This document shows positions 17,990 to 26,735 of a stretch of 42,832 nucleotides of DNA, piece by piece. The stretch spans positions 1 to 42,832 of the forward strand of contig WGNN01000076.1 of NCBI GenBank assembly GCA_016124515.1, given 5' to 3'. The notes below the pieces were generated by a model. It did not search any database and had not been told where the DNA came from. It worked only from the letters and a program-made list of their open reading frames with translations. The first letter of the stretch is position 1. Each line of letters opens with the position of its first letter. This DNA is from a bacterium. GTDB taxonomy: Bacteria; Bacteroidota; Bacteroidia; CAILMK01; JACPUW01. Made by a program: the position numbers and the translations under genes.

Positions 17990-18573
17990 TATTTGGTCTC
18001 TTCTACGGCGTCAATAACGGCACAAAGTCTGTCAAAAATCTCGTCGATAGACCCAATGCCATTGATAGCTCTGAATTTATTTTGGGCACTGTAGTAGTTG
18101 GCTACCACGGCAGTTTGGTCGTTGTACACCTGTATCCTGTTTTTAATAATAGACTCATCGGTGTCGTCGGCGCGGCCACTGTCGGCACCTCTTAGCAGCA
18201 ATCTTTTTATAAGCTCAGGTTCAGGCACTTCAAGAGCAGTCATCACGGCAATTGATTGGCCGCGGCCTGCCAAAAATTTATCCAAGGCCTCGGCTTGCGG
18301 TATGGTACGTGGAAAACCATCGAAGATAAAACCCTTGCTGGTATTTGACTTTTCCACCTCCGACTCGAGCATGGCAATAGTTACTTCGTCAGGTACAAGC
18401 TCGCCCTTGTCCATATATGACTGTGCAAGTTGACCAAGTTCAGTTTTGTTTTTGGTGTTATATCTAAAGATATCGCCGGTTGACAAATGGGTAAATCCAT
18501 ACTTGGCAATGAGTTTTTCAGATTGAGTTCCCTTGCCTGCACCCGGAGGGCCAAAGAGTACGATATTAAGCAT
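17989..18573 (-). CDS. adk: Adenylate kinase
   Basis: Catalyses ATP + AMP to 2 ADP, essential for adenine nucleotide balance. The 194-residue protein shows the P-loop GPPGAGKGT near residues 8-16, the AMP-binding HLSTGDIFR and [10 protein letters not shown], and a short LID region without the zinc cysteines of the long form; [14 protein letters not shown] carries the LID arginines. Complete and of usual length for the short type. It sits between hpt (11 bp upstream) and obgE (1-bp overlap), forming a purine/GTPase operon hpt-adk-obgE that is common in Bacteroidota. Confidence 0.97.
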   Translation of the reverse strand: MLNIVLFGPPGAGKGTQSEKLIAKYGFTHLSTGDIFRYNTKNKTELGQLAQSYMDKGELVPDEVTIAMLESEVEKSNTSKGFIFDGFPRTIPQAEALDKFLAGRGQSIAVMTALEVPEPELIKRLLLRGADSGRADDTDESIIKNRIQVYNDQTAVVANYYSAQNKFRAINGIGSIDEIFDRLCAVIDAVEETK

Positions 18574-18584
18574 GCTAAATTGTT

Positions 18585-19124
18585 TTATTTTTTCTTGTAA
18601 ATGTCTCTGTATGATCTGCCTGATTGGTTGAAATCAAGTCCATAGCCTACCACAAATTCGTTGGCAATTTCGAAGCCCACATAGTCTGGTTTGGCAGGAA
18701 CTTTTAGCGCGGCGGGTTTGTGCAGCAGGCAAGCAAATTTGATAGAAGCCGGGTGTTTGGCCATCAGGCTTTCCATGAGAAACTGGTAGGTATGTCCGCT
18801 GTCGAGAATATCGTCAACCACCAAAACGTGTCGGTTGCGCAATTCGCCTGAAAAGCCCACTAGTTCGCGCACCTTGCCTAATGTTTCCTGCCCGATGTAA
18901 GAGGCTACTTTGATAAAATTGATAGAGGCATCGAGATTGATGTGTTTTACCAAATCAGAAAAAAACATGAACACCCCATTCAAAACGCCAATAACCACCA
19001 GGTCTTTGTTTTTGTAGTCGTGGTGAATTGCCGCGGCCATTTCGGCCACGCGTTTTAGTATATCTGCCTCAGCTATAAGCAGTTCAAACTCCTGGTTGTG
19101 TACAAAAATATTTTTGTTCTGCAT
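18585..19124 (-). CDS. hpt: Hypoxanthine phosphoribosyltransferase
   Basis: Purine-salvage enzyme that joins hypoxanthine (and often guanine) with PRPP. In 179 residues it has the PRPP loop VVIGVLNGVFMFFSDL, the PRPP-binding motif VLVVDDILDSGHT and the purine-binding KPDYVGFEIANEFVVGYGLD. First gene of hpt-adk-obgE. The -7 element lies only 7 bp before the ATG at 19124, so the leader would be very short. HPRTs of several bacteria are inhibited by ppGpp; whether this one is has not been tested here. Confidence 0.96.
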   Translation of the reverse strand: MQNKNIFVHNQEFELLIAEADILKRVAEMAAAIHHDYKNKDLVVIGVLNGVFMFFSDLVKHINLDASINFIKVASYIGQETLGKVRELVGFSGELRNRHVLVVDDILDSGHTYQFLMESLMAKHPASIKFACLLHKPAALKVPAKPDYVGFEIANEFVVGYGLDFNQSGRSYRDIYKKK

Positions 19125-19131
19125 GAACGGG

Positions 19132-19139
19132 CAAAGGTA
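19132..19139 (-). promoter_or_regulatory. -7 element upstream of hpt
   Basis: The minus strand reads TACCTTTG, an exact TAnnTTTG match, ending 7 bp before the hpt start. A transcript from here would be leaderless or nearly so. No -33 TTG at the usual distance was found (the nearest is 14 bp away). Confidence 0.45.
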
Positions 19140-19250
19140 GCAAATGTTAATTCCAAAAGTCAGTAAATTGCCTGACCAATTCTTTGTACTTCATAATTAC
19201 ACTTTAATTCTAAATCACTTCATTTGCACATTGGTTGAATCTACCTACTT

Positions 19251-21740
19251 ATGAAAGGCATAAATTTTAAGAAATACATTTTGCCACACCTTATTGCTGT
19301 TGGCATTTTTTTACTAATTGGCATCATCTACTTCAACCCGGTGCTCGATGGGGAAGTACTGCCTACTCATGATATTACCATGCACTCCGGGGCGGCTAAA
19401 GAAATTCGCGATTTCCATGAAAAATCCGGTGAATACTCCCTCTGGACCAACAGCATGTTTGGTGGCATGCCGGCTTACCAAATAGCTGCGCACTTTCCAA
19501 ACAGCTTGTTCCTTACCAAACCTTTGTACAGCATGCTCACACATGGGCTGCCAAAACCCATGAATATGCTCTTCCTGTATTTTATAGGTTTTTACCTTAT
19601 GATGCTCTCGTTTAAGGTAGATTGGCGGCTGGCACTGGCCGGAGCTATCGCTTACGGCTTTGCCTCGTACAACATCATTATTATTGATGCCGGACACAAT
19701 ACCAAAGCCCTCGCTATTGGCTTTGCGCCGCTGGTTATTGGCGCAGTAAACATGGCTCTCAACAGCAAAAGATGGATTCTTGGTGCGGCACTTGCCGGCT
19801 TGGCACTCGGCTTCCAGCTAAAGGTAAACCACGTACAAATTACCTACTACACCATGTTTATATTGCTGGCAATGGGCACTGCGTGGCTGGTAGATAAAAT
19901 TCAGAAAAAAGAGTTTAATGAATTGCTGCGCCGTGCTGCCGTGCTCCTGTTTGCGGTTATTCTGGGCATTGGTGCCAATGCAGGCAATATTTTAACCACA
20001 GCCGAGTATTCTGCACTAACCACTCGTGGAAAAGGTAATTTGGTGAACAAAAAAGGTGAAAAAGAAAAAGGACTTGACCTTACTTATATTACCAATTGGA
20101 GTTATGGTAAAGCTGAAACTGGCACCTTGATTATTCCAAACTTTTCGGGCGGTGGTAGCCAAAGCCACATGGACTATACTGATATGGAGCTTTATAAAAT
20201 GGCTAAACAACAAATGGGTCCAAACGGAGCCGAGCGATATATTGCTTCGGTAATGTATTGGGGGCCTCAACCAGGAACTAATGGCCCAGTTTACATTGGT
20301 GCTTTAATTTGTTTCTTGTTTGTGTTTGGATTTATGGTAACCAAAAACCAAACTCGAATTTGGATACTTGCTGTCTCCATTATTGCCATTATTCTAAGTT
20401 GGGGAAGTAATTTTATGTGGTTTACAAAGCTGTTTTACAACTATTTCCCCGGTTACAACAAGTTTAGAACCGTAACCATGATATTGGCCATTGTTCAAAT
20501 AACATTTCCATTATTGGCACTACTTGGCCTGCAAAAACTTTTTTCAGGAGAATTGAAAAAACAAGAAGTTATTAAAGCACTAAAATGGTCGTTGGGAATT
20601 GCGGGCGGATTTGTATTGTGCTTTGCAATAATGCCGGGGCTTTTTCTAGACTTTAGCAAAGACAGTGACGCCCAACTACAACCGCAAATTCTTGATATGA
20701 TTATGGAAGGCCGCGAAAAGCTGCTTAAAGCTGACGCCTTCAGATCGTTGATTTTTATTTTATTAGGCGGTGGTACTATTTGGCTGTACTCAACTGATAA
20801 GCTAAAAAAACAATATGCAGCAATTGCTTTTATAGCACTATTTGCCATTGACCTATGGCCAGTTGCGGCACGATATTTAGGCCCTGATAGATTTGAAAAA
20901 GAAAGCAAAGAAGAAGTTGTAATGACCAAAATTGATCGTCAAATTCTTCAAGACCCTGACCCTGATTATAGAGTTCTTAAAGTCCAAAATAATCCTCGAA
21001 GCATTGACGCTTCATTCAACGATGCCACAGTATCTTATTTTCATAAATCAATTGGCGGTTATCACGGAGCTAAACTGAAAAGAGCACAAGAGGTAATTTC
21101 AAATATTTTACGATTTGAAATGCTTGGCTTAGTTAAAACAAAATATCAAAATCCTGATATTTCACCAATGCTAAACGCATTCAATACAAAATATTTTATC
21201 AAAGTGAACAATAATGGCAGCCAAGAGCTAATAAAAAATAAAGGCGCCTTAGGTCATGCTTGGTTTGTAGATAAAGTAAGTGTATATGACGATGCAAATG
21301 CCGAAATGGCCGCTCTTGAAACTTTCAAACCAAAAAATGAAGCCACAACTGTTGCTGAATTTGCCGACTACGTGGCCGATGCCAAGTTCGGAACAGGAAC
21401 CATTGAACTGGTTGAATACGAACCCAACCACCTCAAATACGAGTGCAATGCCAGTGGCGAAGGTTTCGTGGTTTTCTCCGAAGTATATTACCGTGGCAAT
21501 ACCGATTGGGTTTCAACCATTGACGGCAAGGAAACCGACCACATTCGTGTTGACTATCTGTTGCGGGGTATGAAAGTACCTGCAGGCAAAAGCACCATAG
21601 AGTTCCGTTTTGATCCGCCTACCTACCACAAGGCCGAAACTTATTCACTCATTTCATCCATACTGTTGTTGCTAATGGTTTTGGGCGGTGCCTATATGGC
21701 CTGGAAAGAAGGCCCGAGCACTGATGCCGAAAATGCCTAA
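19251..21740 (+). CDS. YfhO-family multi-pass membrane protein
   Basis: 829-residue integral membrane protein of the YfhO family (PF09586), large membrane proteins with a glycosyltransferase-C-like architecture, linked in Firmicutes to lipoteichoic acid glycosylation; the role in Bacteroidota is not established. It has a first helix right after the start (ILPHLIAVGIFLLIGIIYF), a conserved extracytoplasmic DGEVLPTHDITMHSGA, roughly a dozen further helices, a large soluble C-terminal region and a last helix near residue 805. The stop overlaps the glycosyltransferase start, suggesting shared work in a cell-envelope glycan. The middle of the gene (about 20040-21350) is much lower in GC than both ends. 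Confidence 0.88.
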   Translation: MKGINFKKYILPHLIAVGIFLLIGIIYFNPVLDGEVLPTHDITMHSGAAKEIRDFHEKSGEYSLWTNSMFGGMPAYQIAAHFPNSLFLTKPLYSMLTHGLPKPMNMLFLYFIGFYLMMLSFKVDWRLALAGAIAYGFASYNIIIIDAGHNTKALAIGFAPLVIGAVNMALNSKRWILGAALAGLALGFQLKVNHVQITYYTMFILLAMGTAWLVDKIQKKEFNELLRRAAVLLFAVILGIGANAGNILTTAEYSALTTRGKGNLVNKKGEKEKGLDLTYITNWSYGKAETGTLIIPNFSGGGSQSHMDYTDMELYKMAKQQMGPNGAERYIASVMYWGPQPGTNGPVYIGALICFLFVFGFMVTKNQTRIWILAVSIIAIILSWGSNFMWFTKLFYNYFPGYNKFRTVTMILAIVQITFPLLALLGLQKLFSGELKKQEVIKALKWSLGIAGGFVLCFAIMPGLFLDFSKDSDAQLQPQILDMIMEGREKLLKADAFRSLIFILLGGGTIWLYSTDKLKKQYAAIAFIALFAIDLWPVAARYLGPDRFEKESKEEVVMTKIDRQILQDPDPDYRVLKVQNNPRSIDASFNDATVSYFHKSIGGYHGAKLKRAQEVISNILRFEMLGLVKTKYQNPDISPMLNAFNTKYFIKVNNNGSQELIKNKGALGHAWFVDKVSVYDDANAEMAALETFKPKNEATTVAEFADYVADAKFGTGTIELVEYEPNHLKYECNASGEGFVVFSEVYYRGNTDWVSTIDGKETDHIRVDYLLRGMKVPAGKSTIEFRFDPPTYHKAETYSLISSILLLLMVLGGAYMAWKEGPSTDAENA

Positions 21741-23043
21741 AATACTGGTATTTACATATTATTGGCCGCCTTCGGGTGGTCCGGCAGTACAGCGATGGCT
21801 GGCGCTTTCGCAGTTGTTGCCACATTTTGGTATAGAACCCATTGTGGTTACCGTTGATGAGAAATATGCTTCTTATGTGCTCATTGACGATTCACTCAAC
21901 CAAAGGATTCCAGCCAGCCTTGAAGTGCACAAAACCAAAAGCTTTGAAATTCTAAACCTTTACCAATTGCTTTTGGGTAAAGAAAAACTACCCACAGCGG
22001 GATTTGCCAACCAAGGCAAGCCGTCACCCATACAAAAAGCCATGCGCTGGATAAGGGGCAATTTTTTCTTTCCCGATCCACGCAAAGGCTGGAACCGGTT
22101 TGCACTCAAAAAAGCAAGGGAAATAATTGCCAAAGAAAATATAGTGGGCGTTATTACTGCCGGGCCGCCGCATTCTACCCACCTTATCGGGCTTCAATTG
22201 CAAAAGGAGTTCAACCTGTTTTGGCTTTGCGACTTTCATGACGCTTGGGTAAATGTGTGGTACTACCACGAATTGCTCAAAACCAAATGGGCACAGCAGA
22301 CCGACCAACGAATGGAGTTGCAAGTGCTCAAAAGCTGCGATGCCATCATAACCGTAGGTCAGAAAATAATTGACGATTTCTCGCAAAAACTAAAGAACCG
22401 CGAAAAAATCACCCTGCATTCAATGGGCTATGACGATCATGCCTTTGGAAAAGCAGCCCGTGTGCCTGCCGATAAATTTGTGATTTGCTACACCGGAACC
22501 ATGGCTGCCAACTACGAGCCGCGGGCCTTTTTCGCAGCCTTGCAGTCTGTTATTAACAAACACCATAATTGGCAGATAGAATTGCACCTGTACGGTCTCA
22601 TAGCCACTGAAATTCTATCTGAAATTGAGCAACTGAAACTTGGCAATCTGACCAAAACATTTGGCTATGTAAACCACCAAAAAGTAATTGATGCCCTTCA
22701 AAATGCATGTATGCTGCTTTTGGTAAACCCCAATATTGCGCATGCCGAAATGATAATTCCGGGCAAAATTTATGAATACCTCGCCACGGGTTTGCCCATA
22801 TTAAATCTGGCTACAAAAAACACGGAAACCACGCAGATAATTGAAGAATGCAGCGCCGGAAAAACCTTTGAAAGGACTGAGGTGGAAGCTATGGCTGCTT
22901 TTATAGAAGAAACCTACCTGACCTGGGAACAGACCCCACAAGCCATTGTGAACACCAAAAAAGTGTACCAACGCTATTCCAGAAAGGTGGAAGCCGAAAA
23001 GCTGGCCAAGCTTATTGCTGATGGAATTGCTGCAAAGCAGTAG
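21724..23043 (+). CDS. Glycosyltransferase, GT4-like
   Basis: Putative GT-B-fold glycosyltransferase of about 439 residues. The N-terminal domain begins ILVFTYYWPPSGGPAVQRWLALSQLL, a Rossmann strand and glycine-rich turn typical of GT4 enzymes that bind nucleotide-sugar donors. The C-terminal domain has FVICYTGTMAANYEP, TFGYVNHQKVIDALQNACMLLL and IPGKIYEYLATGLPIL, the latter being the usual donor-binding E-x7-E region in spirit. Sugar and acceptor are unknown. The frame is open from 21688 inside yfhO, but ATGs at 21724 and 21733 give the expected start; both still overlap the yfhO stop, so the genes are coupled. Probably cytoplasmic or membrane-associated in envelope-polysaccharide synthesis. 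Confidence 0.87.
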   Translation: MPKMPKILVFTYYWPPSGGPAVQRWLALSQLLPHFGIEPIVVTVDEKYASYVLIDDSLNQRIPASLEVHKTKSFEILNLYQLLLGKEKLPTAGFANQGKPSPIQKAMRWIRGNFFFPDPRKGWNRFALKKAREIIAKENIVGVITAGPPHSTHLIGLQLQKEFNLFWLCDFHDAWVNVWYYHELLKTKWAQQTDQRMELQVLKSCDAIITVGQKIIDDFSQKLKNREKITLHSMGYDDHAFGKAARVPADKFVICYTGTMAANYEPRAFFAALQSVINKHHNWQIELHLYGLIATEILSEIEQLKLGNLTKTFGYVNHQKVIDALQNACMLLLVNPNIAHAEMIIPGKIYEYLATGLPILNLATKNTETTQIIEECSAGKTFERTEVEAMAAFIEETYLTWEQTPQAIVNTKKVYQRYSRKVEAEKLAKLIADGIAAKQ

Positions 23044-23164
23044 AATCGGCAGGCAATGGGCCTTGACCAAAGTCGTTGCAGCCACAGGGTTTCTTAAATA
23101 CCTTGCAGGAACTCAGCAGCATAAAAACGAATAGATAAAACAAGAAAAGGTATTTGCGCTTCAC
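23012..23164 (-). CDS. Very small lipoprotein
   Basis: A 50-residue predicted lipoprotein. From a GTG start at 23164 it reads KRKYLFLFYLFVFMLLSSC, a positive n-region, hydrophobic core and clear lipobox (LSSC, Cys20), followed by a short tail with further cysteines (KPCGCNDFGQG). The frame is open back to an ATG at 23221, but that adds an unlikely acidic/polar leader and runs into the divergent DUF368 start. The 3' end overlaps the glycosyltransferase by 32 bp tail to tail. Function unknown; the signal is strong enough for me to believe it despite the size. Confidence 0.65.
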   Translation of the reverse strand: MKRKYLFLFYLFVFMLLSSCKVFKKPCGCNDFGQGPLPADSTALQQFHQQ

Positions 23165-23220
23165 AGTAGTTAAGAAAGTATTTTCGCTGTCAATATTACC
23201 AATCTTATTAATACCAAGCA

Positions 23221-24159
23221 ATGTTTAAGGCAAAAGAGCATATCGTATTGTTTTTTAAAGGGGTAGCCATGGGTGCTGCCAATGTTATTCCCGGTGTTTC
23301 GGGCGGTACAATTGCCTTCATTTCCGGCATTTACGACACGCTCATACAATCCCTCAAAAGGATGGATTTGCATGCACTTAAGCTGCTTTTCTCATTCAAA
23401 ATCAAGGAACTGGCCAACTACATCAACCTATCGTTTCTCGTTTTCCTTTTTTCAGGTGTGGGCCTCAGCATTGTTACCCTGGGCAAATTGCTCAAGTGGT
23501 TGTTCGAAATGTATCCCATACCCGTGTGGGCCTTCTTTTTCGGTCTCATAGTGGCCTCGGTTTATTCGGTGGGCAAAACCATTAAAAAGTGGAATATGAG
23601 CGCCATAGGCGGTATTTTGGTCGGCACAGCGGTGGCGGTTTCGCTTTCGTTTCTAAAACCCGCTAGCGAAAATGCCAATGCGGTTTACTTGGTTATTTGC
23701 GGTGTGGTGGCCATTTGCAGCATGCTTTTGCCCGGCCTTAGCGGTTCATTTGTACTTATTTTAATGGGCAATTATGAGCTCATTATGCTCACCGCAATTC
23801 CTGAAGGCAACCTGCAAGTAATAGCACCTGTAGGTCTGGGTGCCATTATTGGATTTATAGCCCTCTCCCACTTTATTTCTTTCATGCTCAAAAAATATGA
23901 GCTATCAACTATTGGCACGCTCACCGGGTTCATTTTGGGCTCCTTGCTCATAATCTGGCCCTGGAAAAACGCCATCTACCTTACTGATGATTCGGGGCAG
24001 TTTTTATTAAAAGAAGGAAAGAAAATTGTTATGGGTTACGAAAGTTTCTTACCTTCATTCAACAATTCAGAAAACCTCATTGCCTTGTTACTCATATTTT
24101 TAGGCATGGCAATGGTACTAATATTAGATAAATACGGTTCAAAACCACAAAATAGTTAA
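23221..24159 (+). CDS. popT: DUF368 protein, PopT-type polyprenyl-phosphate translocase
   Basis: Multi-pass membrane protein of the DUF368 family (312 residues). Members have been shown to recycle undecaprenyl phosphate across the cytoplasmic membrane (PopT in Gram-positive and other species), returning the lipid carrier for peptidoglycan and polysaccharide synthesis. The family's duplicated re-entrant motif is clear: GAANVIPGVSGGTIAFISG at residues 18-36 and MLLPGLSGSFVLILMG in the second half, with about eight membrane helices. The location after YfhO and glycosyltransferase genes and just before aroE fits an envelope role. aroE starts 2 bp after the stop. The gene symbol is by family; this copy is untested. 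Confidence 0.87.
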   Translation: MFKAKEHIVLFFKGVAMGAANVIPGVSGGTIAFISGIYDTLIQSLKRMDLHALKLLFSFKIKELANYINLSFLVFLFSGVGLSIVTLGKLLKWLFEMYPIPVWAFFFGLIVASVYSVGKTIKKWNMSAIGGILVGTAVAVSLSFLKPASENANAVYLVICGVVAICSMLLPGLSGSFVLILMGNYELIMLTAIPEGNLQVIAPVGLGAIIGFIALSHFISFMLKKYELSTIGTLTGFILGSLLIIWPWKNAIYLTDDSGQFLLKEGKKIVMGYESFLPSFNNSENLIALLLIFLGMAMVLILDKYGSKPQNS

Positions 24160-24160
24160 G

Positions 24161-24904
24161 ATGGCAGTCTTCGGATTAATTGGCTATCCACTAAGTCACT
24201 CAAAATCACCTGAAATTTTCAATTCAATATTTGAAGAAGCAAATGCAAGTGAGCATCACTACAAATTGTTTCCACTCAAATCGCTCAAAGAATTAAATAA
24301 AGTGTTGAACAAAGAGCCCGACTTGACGGGCTTTAACATAACTATTCCCTACAAAAAGGAAATACTCAGTCAGCTCTACGAAATAGACCAACCCGCGGTA
24401 GATTGCTGGGCCGTAAACACGGTGAAGGTAAGCCGTATGAAAGGTCGTGTGTTGCTAAAAGGCTTCAATACCGATTTGCCGGCTTTTAAAGAAAGTCTTG
24501 AAAAACTCTTGAAACCCCAACACAGCAAAGCGCTTGTGCTGGGCAGTGGTGGTGCAGCAAGTGCGGCCAAGGTAGCGCTCAAGCAATTGGGCATCGATTT
24601 TCAATCGGTATCGCGACAAATGAAATTTGATGCCTTGCAATACAGCGATGTGGACAATCAAGTGCTCAAAAGCCACAAACTGGTGGTCAACTGCACGCCA
24701 CTGGGCATGTACCCCAACTCTGAAACCTGCCCCGATTTGCCTTTTCAGAGTTTTACCGAACAGCATTTGGTATATGATATGGTATATAACCCCACCGAAA
24801 CCCTGCTCATGAAACGGGCACGAGCCCAAGGTGCACAAGTGCAAAACGGGCTGGAAATGCTCAAGTTGCAAGCCCGCAAAGCCTGGGATATTTGGAACAA
24901 TTGA
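24161..24904 (+). CDS. aroE: Shikimate dehydrogenase
   Basis: NADPH-dependent reduction of 3-dehydroshikimate in aromatic amino acid synthesis. The 247-residue protein has the shikimate-binding FGLIGYPLSHSKSPEIFN at the N-terminus, the catalytic Lys65 in NITIPYKKEI and Asp105 in GFNTD, a cofactor loop VLGSGGAASAAK (about 126-138), VVNCTPLGMYP and the late QNGLEMLKLQA. It is somewhat shorter than E. coli AroE (272) but complete. The start lies 2 bp after the DUF368 gene, implying one transcript. Confidence 0.95.
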   Translation: MAVFGLIGYPLSHSKSPEIFNSIFEEANASEHHYKLFPLKSLKELNKVLNKEPDLTGFNITIPYKKEILSQLYEIDQPAVDCWAVNTVKVSRMKGRVLLKGFNTDLPAFKESLEKLLKPQHSKALVLGSGGAASAAKVALKQLGIDFQSVSRQMKFDALQYSDVDNQVLKSHKLVVNCTPLGMYPNSETCPDLPFQSFTEQHLVYDMVYNPTETLLMKRARAQGAQVQNGLEMLKLQARKAWDIWNN

Positions 24905-24933
24905 TAGAGGCTGTTTATTAAAAAGGTTCAACG

Positions 24934-24941
24934 TAATTTTG
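24934..24941 (+). promoter_or_regulatory. -7 element upstream of the queD-like gene
   Basis: TAATTTTG, an exact TAnnTTTG match, 22 bp before the ATG at 24964 in the 59-bp gap after aroE. No clear -33 TTG at the usual distance. Confidence 0.5.
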
Positions 24942-24963
24942 CCGCGCTTTTTACTTAAAAAGA

Positions 24964-25377
24964 ATGGTTTACATTACCCGAAGAGAAACTTTTAACGCGG
25001 CACACCGCCTCCATCGCGAAGATTGGACCGATGCCCAAAACGAAGAAGTGTTTGGCAAATGCGCCAACAAATACTTTCATGGCCACAACTTCCAATTGTT
25101 TGTAACGGTAAAGGGCAGCCCCGACGAAAAAACCGGCTTTATTGTGGATCTGAAACTGCTCAGCAAAATCATTAAAAAACACATTGTAGAGGTGGTAGAT
25201 CACCGAAACCTTAATGTTGATGTGCCTTTTTTAATTGGTAAAATGCCATCTATAGAAAACATGGTGATGGAGTTTTGGAAAATATTAACCCGCGAACTCA
25301 GCAGCTACAACTGCACCTTGCACACCATTAAACTCATTGAAACAGAAAACAACTACGTGGAATATTACGGTGAATAA
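24964..25377 (+). CDS. queD: 6-carboxytetrahydropterin synthase / PTPS family (QueD-like)
   Basis: Zinc enzyme of the 6-pyruvoyltetrahydropterin synthase fold, 137 residues. Bacterial members usually turn dihydroneopterin triphosphate into 6-carboxytetrahydropterin for queuosine and other 7-deazapurines. Zinc ligands are visible as His in FNAAHRLH and the pair in FHGHNF; the catalytic Cys lies in GKCANKYFHGH and the catalytic Asp/His pair in VVDHRNLN; the pterin-anchoring Glu is in the C-terminal IKLIETENNYVEY. No queC, queE or queF lies beside it, so the pathway is inferred from the family only. It has its own likely promoter and a 44-bp gap before fabD. Confidence 0.9.
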   Translation: MVYITRRETFNAAHRLHREDWTDAQNEEVFGKCANKYFHGHNFQLFVTVKGSPDEKTGFIVDLKLLSKIIKKHIVEVVDHRNLNVDVPFLIGKMPSIENMVMEFWKILTRELSSYNCTLHTIKLIETENNYVEYYGE

Positions 25378-25421
25378 AGCCCGCGTATAAATTTATCATT
25401 TAACCAAGAAAACAGCATCAA

Positions 25422-26291
25422 ATGAAAGCTTATGTATTTCCGGGTCAGGGTTCGCAATTTCCTGGCATGGCTCAAGATTTATACAACGAAAACGAAGCCG
25501 CAAAAAACCTTATTGAAAACGCCAACGACATTCTGGGTTTCAGAATAAGCGATATCATGTTTGCCGGCAGCGAAGATGAATTGAAGCAAACGCACATAAC
25601 ACAGCCCGCCATTTTTATCCATTCAATGGCACTTGCCGCGGCCCACAATTTTGTTCCCGACATGGTGGCCGGCCATTCACTCGGCGAGCTTTCTGCCTTG
25701 GTTGCCAACAAAACGCTTTCTTTTCACGACGGACTGGTTTTGGTACGCCGCCGTGCCGAAGCCATGCAAAAAGCCTGTGAGCTACAACCTTCAACTATGG
25801 CCGCAGTATTGGGTTTAGATGATGATATTATTGAAAAAACATGTGCCGAGATAGACGGCGTGGTAGTGGCAGCCAATTTCAACTGTCCGGGTCAAGTGGT
25901 TATTTCCGGCGAAATTGACGCTATTGATGCCGCATGTGCCCTGCTGAGCGAGCGCGGCGCCAAACGTGCGCTCAAACTGCCGGTGGGTGGTGCATTCCAT
26001 TCCCCGCTCATGGAGCCTGCACGCGAAGAATTGGCACAAGCCATTGCGCAAACCAATTTCAACCAGCCTGTTTGTCCGGTATATCAAAACGTAACGGCAA
26101 GTGCGGTAACCAACCCTGACGAAATAAAAGCCAACCTCAATGCCCAACTCACCGCACCGGTTCGCTGGACCCAAACCATGCATGCCATGATAGCCGGCGG
26201 TGCCACCGAACTAATAGAAGTAGGACCAGGCAAAGTTTTGCAAGGTTTGATTAAGAAAGTTGACCGGCAGTTTCCCGTGTCGAGCCTTTAA
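25422..26291 (+). CDS. fabD: Malonyl-CoA:ACP transacylase FabD
   Basis: Transfers malonyl groups from CoA to acyl carrier protein to feed fatty-acid elongation. In 289 residues it has the N-terminal FPGQGSQFPGMAQDL, the active-site GHSLGEL with nucleophile Ser86, the malonate-binding Arg in LVRRRAEAMQKA, and the catalytic His in GGAFHSPLM near residue 192. The C-terminal IEVGPGKVLQGLIKK is also family-typical. Complete. It stands alone among unrelated genes, without fabH, fabG or acpP beside it. Confidence 0.96.
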   Translation: MKAYVFPGQGSQFPGMAQDLYNENEAAKNLIENANDILGFRISDIMFAGSEDELKQTHITQPAIFIHSMALAAAHNFVPDMVAGHSLGELSALVANKTLSFHDGLVLVRRRAEAMQKACELQPSTMAAVLGLDDDIIEKTCAEIDGVVVAANFNCPGQVVISGEIDAIDAACALLSERGAKRALKLPVGGAFHSPLMEPAREELAQAIAQTNFNQPVCPVYQNVTASAVTNPDEIKANLNAQLTAPVRWTQTMHAMIAGGATELIEVGPGKVLQGLIKKVDRQFPVSSL

Positions 26292-26409
26292 CTCAAAATA
26301 CCGCTCAACACCGGCAAGTCGCTGTTTTTAAGTCACTTTTGGCCGTAGTTCAGTTTGCTAAATCTTTTGCGGGCAATTGTTCTAAATTGCATCAATAAAA
26401 CGCAAAACC

Positions 26410-26724
26410 ATGATTATTTCAAATACTGAAACCATTCCAAACCGCGAAGTGACCGAAATGCTGGGTGTGGTGCGAGGCAGCACCGTACGTGCCCGCAATA
26501 TTGGCCGCGACATTTTTGCAAGCCTTAAAAACATAGTAGGTGGCGAGGTAAGTGAGTACACCAAACTGATGGCCGACTCGCGCGAAGAAGCGCTCTACCG
26601 CATGCAGCAAGATGCCGAAAGATTGGGTGCTGATGCTATTGTAAATGTGCGCTTCACCACCTCAGCCATTATGCAGGGCATGGCCGAAATTCTTGCCTAT
26701 GGCACGGCGGTCAAACTCAAATAA
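26410..26724 (+). CDS. YbjQ/UPF0145 family protein
   Basis: 104-residue protein of the YbjQ family (PF01906), small pentamer-forming proteins of unknown function, some grouped as heavy-metal binding. Family features are clear: an N-terminal SNTETIPNREVTEMLGVVRGSTVRARNIGRD, then RMQQDAERLGADAIVNVRF and a GTAVKLK end. The start follows a 118-bp gap with no strong promoter match (TAAATTGC at 26383 misses one base). A 41-residue membrane-protein gene follows 11 bp later and likely shares the transcript. Confidence 0.9.
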   Translation: MIISNTETIPNREVTEMLGVVRGSTVRARNIGRDIFASLKNIVGGEVSEYTKLMADSREEALYRMQQDAERLGADAIVNVRFTTSAIMQGMAEILAYGTAVKLK

Positions 26725-26735
26725 AGCACTGCAAA

